DNA of 64,000 nucleotides from Symbiodinium natans (lineage: Eukaryota; Sar; Dinophyceae; Suessiales; Symbiodiniaceae). This document shows, one piece after another, positions 63,271-64,000 of this stretch (position 1 is the stretch's first letter; every line of letters starts with the position of its first letter). The notes beneath the pieces are model-generated. The model searched no databases. It was not told where the DNA came from and was given only the letters and a program-made list of their open reading frames with translations. Made by a program: the position numbers and the translations under genes. The stretch is from positions 124,001 to 188,000 of the forward strand of contig CAJNDS010002288.1 of the NCBI GenBank assembly GCA_905221605.1, given 5' to 3'.

Positions 63271-64000
63271 CCTAAGCCCCAAACCCCAACCCCTAAACCC
63301 CAAACCCTGAACCCCAAACCCTAAACCCTAAACCCCAAACCCCAAACCCTAAACCCCAAACCCTAAACCCTAAACCCTAGACCCTAAACCCTCAACCCTA
63401 TTTTACGGTTCTAGCGTTTCCATGCATAGAAGGGGACCTCAAAGGCGGTAGATCCATAGCAACCTAGGGCTTCGGACTTAGGCGGGTTTGGGTTTAGGGT
63501 TTAGGGTTTAGGGTTTCGGACTTAGGGTTTAGGGAATAGGGATCAGGCGACACGTGGCAACCCTTCCTACACCCGAAATCCGAAACCCCAAGCCCTACGT
63601 CCTTGGCTATATAAGCTACAGGAAATCCGAATATCCAAGCCCTACGTCCTAAGCCCCAGAAGCTACGGTGAGGGGCTACAGTCGCGCCTTCTCTGGGCAG
63701 GGGGGTTAGGGAACAGGGGCTGGGCTTCGGGAATTCGATTTGAGACACCGAGCTCGTTTTCCTGTGCGGGTTAGGGTTTAGGGTCTCGGGCTTAGGGTTT
63801 AGGATTTAGGGTTAAGGGCAGAAGTAAGGGTTTAAGGTTGAGGGTTGTTTCTGGAGATGGCTGAAGGCTACCGTCGTAGAGAGGCGAAGGAAGGCATCGA
63901 TGAAACAGTTCTACTTCTGGCACAGACAGCCCGTCAGTTCCTCTAGTGCAGATCTGTGGGGTTGATTGAGACCTGAAGACCACAAAAACACCCACATCCC
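63271..64000. other. Repeat-rich end of window
   Basis: CCCCAAA and CCCTAAA array 63272-63400, TTTAGGG units 63490-63530 and 63772-63815, and unique DNA with short frames that carry no motif. Confidence 0.45.

Overview
The window looks like nuclear DNA of a dinoflagellate, most likely a Symbiodiniaceae/Suessiales relative. The reasons are: (i) tandem pentatricopeptide (PPR) arrays with the SACEK...W signature; (ii) a ubiquitin-like plus ankyrin-array gene of the type common in Symbiodiniaceae; (iii) introns with GT, GC or GA donors and an AG|G acceptor; (iv) a candidate bipartite plastid leader with an FVP motif; and (v) TTTAGGG/CCCTAAA telomere-type repeats scattered through almost every non-coding stretch. 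There is no operon-like packing, no rRNA or CRISPR, and no tRNA that I can see.

Layout. 1-2545 is an AT-rich island with broken reading frames of mobile-element or virus-like character. 2.9-7.8 kb holds dispersed ankyrin exons, a degenerate GC-rich tandem repeat (5.1-5.9 kb) and the first of several short CTTGG...CCAAG elements. 8-20.8 kb is mostly telomere-like repeat and short elements, with isolated exon-like islands and a zinc-finger fragment of retroelement type (17.3-17.6 kb). 20847-23844 is an eight-exon phytanoyl-CoA dioxygenase-family gene (386 codons) that closes in frame. 27118-30023 is a ubiquitin-like/ankyrin gene with 18 repeats. 30-38.7 kb is repeat-rich with several unassigned exon candidates. 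40259-42282 and 46668-49293 are two stretches of PPR exons, possibly one gene. 49.3-54.8 kb is nearly pure telomere-like repeat and TIR elements. 54.8-63.3 kb carries exon candidates and a third, fragmentary PPR gene. All confident genes lie on the + strand.

The most interesting system is how introns arise here. I could place 22 introns by requiring the protein register to be exact (35-residue PPR, 33-residue ankyrin, dioxygenase motifs). In 17 of the 22 the intron has the form G[T/C/A]nn + CT...AG: four bases repeated, exactly or nearly, at the start of the next exon, followed by an element that begins CT and ends AG. The element therefore looks like a TIR transposon whose target-site duplication supplies the splice donor and whose own last two bases supply the acceptor. 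At least five unrelated sequence families share this design, and copies occur both inside genes and in intergenic DNA. These are introner-type elements. Their variety, their shared termini and their mixing with telomeric repeats are what deserves follow-up.

I had no search or alignment tools. Family names come from motifs I recognise, and exon joins from reading-frame and repeat-register arguments.
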